From NCBI GenBank assembly GCA_003695285.1, contig RFIL01000462.1, forward strand, positions 1 to 8,927: DNA of 8,927 nucleotides, given 5' to 3'. This document shows, in pieces, positions 5,613 to 8,927 of the stretch. Position numbers and translations under genes: made by a program. The notes beneath the pieces were generated by a model. It saw only the letters and a list, made by a program, of their open reading frames with translations, was not told the origin of the DNA and made no database searches. This DNA comes from Calditrichota bacterium. Lineage in GTDB: Bacteria; Calditrichota; Calditrichia; RBG-13-44-9; J075. Each line of letters starts with the position of its first letter. Position 1 is the first letter of the stretch.

Positions 5613-7310
5613 TTAAGGTTGTAAATCAATCTTCCGGGTTACCATTTTACCCGCCAGAATCGTTAAAGTATCCACCCACTCTCGATACTGCGGATTCACC
5701 AGTCGTATCTCATATTTTCCAGCAGGAAGAGAAAGCGGTTTGGTGAACGGTGTGGTGCCCATGTGGTTTCCATTTACATACACCTCTGCCCAGGGAATCA
5801 CACGCAAACTTAAAAAACCCACTGCCGGTTGAAGAGTAACTTCCAGGGACAGAGTCATACCCGGTTCTATGACCACCTCTCTTTCTTCCGGGGCGAAAGC
5901 CGGATTCCGCAGGGTAAGAGTATATTTACCGGGTTCCAGCTCCAACGGAGCGGAGAGAGGGGTAGTCTCTCTTTTCTCACCATTAATATAAATATCAGCC
6001 CAGGGTATACATTTTATCATCAAATAACCACTCTCTTTTGCTGCAGCAATTTCCGCAGAATCGACTCGTATTTCTTCTGGAGGAAGTTTATTCGAAATAT
6101 TCTCCCTCACTTCCTTAACTTGAGCCGGCTCCCGGTTTGTAGCAACAATCGGGGAAGAGGTTCTTTGAGGTTTCTCCTTTGATGTTTCCGGAGGAGTTGG
6201 CACCGATGATTTTGCAGGAGGGAGTTTTTTCTCATTCGTGGGGAGTCCCCTGTCTGTTTTTGTGAGGAGTGTATCAGTAACAGGATTTACTTTCGTCGAT
6301 TGCTCAGGGGGAGAATCCTTCACTTCCCTGGTATCAATAACCCTGGCAGCCAGAACCACCACCAGAAGCGCCAGCACCCCAACAATGCTGTTTCGTATCC
6401 AGTGATGATGGCGTTTCTGCAGCTGAAGTTGTTCACCCCCTACTATCTCCGCAGTTTGATAACTGTCCGGGTCACGGATAAAACGCGCTAAATGTTCCTC
6501 CTGAATGGGGAGATCTTTGAAGTAGGGTAATTGTAAAATTTCTTTTGCCGAGTTTGGTCTCTTAGCCGGATCCTTATTCATCAGTTTAGTAACCAGCTCC
6601 GAGAACCAATCCGGGATATCCGTTCGCACCTCCGATAAGGGGGGTGGATTTACTGATAAAATTTTTTGGATGGACTCACCAAAGTGCTTACTGGCAAAGG
6701 GAGATGTCCCACTGGCTAATTCATAGATCGTGACTCCAACGCTAAACAGATCCGAGCGATGATCAACTTTACTCCCTTTAGCCTGTTCAGGTGACATGTA
6801 AGCAGGGGTGCCCACAGTACCACCCTGGGCCGTTATTCCCGGGAGTTGTGGCATAAACGCCAGACCGAAATCAGTAATCTTCACCACCCCTTCCTGACTG
6901 ATCATAATATTATCCGGTTTCATATCCCGATGGATAATATTTTGACCATGGGCGTATGCTAAGCCATTCAGTATTTCATGAACAAGAAAGCGAAGAATCT
7001 CAAAAGGGATGGGATGATATTTTCGAATGAACGCCTTTAAGTTAATTCCCTCTATGTATTCCATGATGAGATAGAGGTTCTCATCACCGCTACCAGTATC
7101 AAAGATATCTACAATATTTTTATGTTTCAGGCGGGCACAGATTTTGGCCTCTCTCCGAAAGCGCTGAACCATATCCGGTTCTTGCTGCCATTGTTGATTC
7201 AGCACTTTTATCAACACCTTGCGGTCCAGAGAGGTTTGTCTTCCCAGAAAGACCGTGGTTACGGCTCCGCGATTAATTTCGCTGAGAATCTCGTAGCCCT
7301 TAATCTCCAT
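5613..7310 (-). CDS. Transmembrane Ser/Thr protein kinase with two PEGA domains
   Basis: A Hanks-type kinase of 565 aa from ATG 7310, or 568 from GTG 7319; residue numbers here count from the GTG. The kinase domain (about 8-268) has lysine K38 in VLIKVL, E57 in the C-helix, the catalytic loop HRDMKPDN (130-137), DFG (150-152) and GTPAYMSPEQ (170-179), so it should be active. The Gly-rich loop is degenerate (EINRGAVTTV). A membrane helix follows at 311-327, then a Pro/Lys/Thr-rich linker (about 330-425) and two PEGA repeats (431-496 and 501-566) outside the membrane. Such kinases sense or anchor to the envelope through PEGA domains. The ATG lies inside the upstream activator gene, overlapping its stop by 11 nt, which suggests translational coupling; AGTGGGG lies eight bases upstream of it. 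Likely substrates are unknown, the cotranscribed activator being an obvious candidate. Confidence 0.94.
   Translation of the reverse strand: MEIKGYEILSEINRGAVTTVFLGRQTSLDRKVLIKVLNQQWQQEPDMVQRFRREAKICARLKHKNIVDIFDTGSGDENLYLIMEYIEGINLKAFIRKYHPIPFEILRFLVHEILNGLAYAHGQNIIHRDMKPDNIMISQEGVVKITDFGLAFMPQLPGITAQGGTVGTPAYMSPEQAKGSKVDHRSDLFSVGVTIYELASGTSPFASKHFGESIQKILSVNPPPLSEVRTDIPDWFSELVTKLMNKDPAKRPNSAKEILQLPYFKDLPIQEEHLARFIRDPDSYQTAEIVGGEQLQLQKRHHHWIRNSIVGVLALLVVVLAARVIDTREVKDSPPEQSTKVNPVTDTLLTKTDRGLPTNEKKLPPAKSSVPTPPETSKEKPQRTSSPIVATNREPAQVKEVRENISNKLPPEEIRVDSAEIAAAKESGYLMIKCIPWADIYINGEKRETTPLSAPLELEPGKYTLTLRNPAFAPEEREVVIEPGMTLSLEVTLQPAVGFLSLRVIPWAEVYVNGNHMGTTPFTKPLSLPAGKYEIRLVNPQYREWVDTLTILAGKMVTRKIDLQP
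5622..6029 (-). repeat. Tandem PEGA domains at the kinase C-terminus
   Basis: Two diverged 66-residue units within the kinase gene. Each begins G-[YF]-L and contains IPWA-[DE]-[IV]-Y-[IV]-NG, TTP, then L-x-x-GKY and a final strand before L-x-P. They are protein-level repeats from an old internal duplication, not recent DNA repeats. Confidence 0.85.
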
Positions 7311-8778
7311 CCCCAACACCCCACTCTTTCAGTCGATATTGTAGCCAGCGACGGGATACACCTAAAATTTGTGCCGTTCGGGTACGATTATAACCGGTTG
7401 CTTCCAGGGTTTTCATGATGGCCATTTTTTCAATTTCCTTCAACGATTTACCCACCAGAGAAATCTCAGGTAAAGAACGGTTCAGTTGAAGCAGATCAGC
7501 GGTGATATAGGTCCCCCGGGCCAGAATGACGGCTCGTTCAATCGTGTTTTCCAATTCTCGAATGTTACCGGGCCAGGGATATTTTTTCAACTCTTCCATC
7601 GCTTCTTTGGTAAAACCTTTGAGTTGTTTTTTGTTCTGAATGGAAAATTTTTTCAGAAAATGGTCCGCTAAGAGAGGGATATCTTCCACCCGCTCTCTCA
7701 GGGGAGGCATCTTAATATTAATCACATTCAGGCGGTAGTATAAATCTTCCCGAAAATTTCCAGCCTCCACTTCCTTCCATAAATCCTTATTCGTTGCACA
7801 AATCAATCGCACATCAACCTTCTGGATCTTAGTATCCCCAACTCGCTTAATCTCCCCTTCCTGAATAACCCGCAACAGCTTTGTTTGAATATTCTTGCTG
7901 ATATCCGCTACCTCATCCAGGAAAAGGGTCCCCTGGTGGGCCTCCTCAAATAACCCGGCTTTGTTTTCAATGGCACCGGTAAAGGCGCCTTTGCGGTGTC
8001 CGAATAGTTCGCTTTCCAGTAAATTTTCAGAAAGGCTACCACAAAAAATAGGGATGAACAAGTGATCGCGACGCGAGGAATGATAATGGAGAGCCCTTGC
8101 CACCAGTTCCTTTCCGGTACCACTTTCTCCTTCAATTAAAACCGTGGCGGTAGAATCCGCTACATCTTTGATGAGTTGGAGAACCTTCTGGATAGCCTGG
8201 CTGGTACCAATTATCTCCGGAAAAGCTTCACTTAAAGAAATTTGCTTCTTCAGCCGTTGGTTCTCGGATTGCATTTTTTCAATTAATTGTACATTATCGA
8301 TGGCAATAGCCGCCTGGGTAGCAAACGCCTGAAGAAATTTCAAACTTTCTTCATCAAACTGCCCGGTTTCCAATCGATTATCCATATAAATGGCACCAAT
8401 GAGTTGATCTTTGACGATTAAGGGTGTACACATCACCGAGCGAATATTTTGAATCATCACGCTCTCAGCATCAGAAAATCGTTCGTCGGTCTGAGCATCT
8501 ACCGTCACCAGCGGCTCGCCACTTTCCAGCACCTTATTGACCACACTACTGGAGACCTCCTGAATAGAAGTGATGTTCTCTTTGCTAATATTCCGGGCGG
8601 TAACTGCCTCAAAACTGTCAGGATGTTTAGGAGACTTGAGGAGGATGAATCCCCGTTCAGCATTCACAGCCTCCATGGCGATATCCATGACTCGATTGAG
8701 CAAAGATTCGCTCTCATGCATGGCGTTAATTTCAGTACTAATGGTTAGTAATGCCTGATACGGATCGCTGATTTTCAT
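7300..8778 (-). CDS. Sigma-54-dependent transcriptional activator (GAF-AAA+-Fis HTH)
   Basis: A 492-aa bacterial enhancer-binding protein. Residues 10-165 are a GAF sensor domain (AVNAERGFILLK, then VMCTPLIVKDQLIGAIYMDN), ending in a coiled linker (EKMQSENQRLKKQ). The AAA+ domain (about 188-420) has Walker A GESGTGKE (217-224), the sigma-54 contact loop GAFTGA (264-269), Walker B TLFLDE (284-289), arginine finger candidates R343 and R349, and PWPGNIRELEN (401-411). The C-terminus (445-488) is a Fis-type HTH, NRTRTAQILGVSRRWLQYRL. All motifs needed to open sigma-54 promoter complexes are intact. It lacks a response-regulator receiver domain, so control is probably by a GAF ligand or by the kinase encoded next. 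ATG 8778 is chosen for GGAAGGG just upstream and because the GAF domain starts there; an in-frame TTG at 8862 adds an unconserved leader. It is the first gene of the operon. Confidence 0.95.
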   Translation of the reverse strand: MKISDPYQALLTISTEINAMHESESLLNRVMDIAMEAVNAERGFILLKSPKHPDSFEAVTARNISKENITSIQEVSSSVVNKVLESGEPLVTVDAQTDERFSDAESVMIQNIRSVMCTPLIVKDQLIGAIYMDNRLETGQFDEESLKFLQAFATQAAIAIDNVQLIEKMQSENQRLKKQISLSEAFPEIIGTSQAIQKVLQLIKDVADSTATVLIEGESGTGKELVARALHYHSSRRDHLFIPIFCGSLSENLLESELFGHRKGAFTGAIENKAGLFEEAHQGTLFLDEVADISKNIQTKLLRVIQEGEIKRVGDTKIQKVDVRLICATNKDLWKEVEAGNFREDLYYRLNVINIKMPPLRERVEDIPLLADHFLKKFSIQNKKQLKGFTKEAMEELKKYPWPGNIRELENTIERAVILARGTYITADLLQLNRSLPEISLVGKSLKEIEKMAIMKTLEATGYNRTRTAQILGVSRRWLQYRLKEWGVGDGD

Positions 8779-8780
8779 AG

Positions 8781-8787
8781 CCCTTCC
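8781..8787 (-). promoter_or_regulatory. Ribosome binding site of the sigma-54 activator
   Basis: GGAAGGG on the minus strand, two bases before the ATG at 8778. The spacing is short, but it is the only good site near the domain boundary, and it decides this ATG over the upstream TTG. Confidence 0.55.
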
Positions 8788-8810
8788 ACGTTTTATATGG
8801 ATTTCATCAT

Positions 8811-8826
8811 GACAATTTTCGTTCCA
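8811..8826 (-). promoter_or_regulatory. Sigma-54-like promoter candidate for the activator-kinase operon
   Basis: Read on the minus strand: TGGAAC, five bases, then TTGTC. The GG at -24 and the spacing agree with the sigma-54 consensus, but one base of the -24 element and the C of the -12 GC are changed. The start would be near 8800, about 22 nt before the ATG at 8778. It would imply autoregulation by the encoded activator. No better sigma-70 promoter is evident in the 149 nt up to the window edge. Confidence 0.28.
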
Positions 8827-8927
8827 TGAGGTTAAAAGTACTGCCTTATTCGTTGTTGACAAAGTAAGAAATGAATATGCCCTTCAAAAGAGATGAGAAA
8901 CTTGTTCTGAATCACTATCCCCTGATA

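Overview
The window looks like chromosomal DNA of a diderm, thermophile-like or anaerobic environmental bacterium of moderate GC content (roughly mid-40s percent by eye). A transmembrane Ser/Thr kinase with PEGA domains, a GAF-type sigma-54 activator, a secreted TPR/DUF5683-like protein and a CUAEP/CCAEP-tail-type radical SAM protein together would suit a Calditrichota/KSB1-like or other FCB-associated lineage. That placement is inference from gene content only; no rRNA or other taxonomic marker is present.

Left part (1-2426, all minus strand). A radical SAM protein with a B12-binding-like N-terminal domain runs off the left edge, so its C-terminal tail is missing. Upstream of it lie nfuA, an Fe-S carrier with an A-type plus NifU domain layout, and a small thioredoxin-like protein with a CNVC active site. 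NfuA could supply [4Fe-4S] clusters to enzymes such as the neighbouring radical SAM protein. nfuA has its own promoter-like sequence.

Middle (2427-4698, plus strand). A divergent intergenic region of about 290 nt carries a good sigma-70-like promoter and a sigma-54-like candidate. It leads to a Crp/Fnr-family regulator with an FNR-type recognition helix but no FNR cysteine cluster. A 368-nt stretch without a convincing gene follows, containing overlapping inverted repeats, and then a YihY/BrkB-family inner-membrane protein.

Right part (4772-8778, minus strand). This is a tight three-gene operon read right to left: a GAF-AAA+-Fis sigma-54 activator, a transmembrane Ser/Thr kinase with two extracytoplasmic PEGA domains (its start overlaps the activator stop by 11 nt), and a signal-peptide protein with TPR-like helices and a DUF5683-like membrane segment 19 nt further on. 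The arrangement suggests one signalling unit: an envelope-facing kinase, a cytoplasmic transcriptional output and a secreted or membrane partner. The activator, kinase and YihY calls are firm from motifs. The functional links between genes are inferred from position. No tRNA, rRNA, insertion sequence or CRISPR array was seen.
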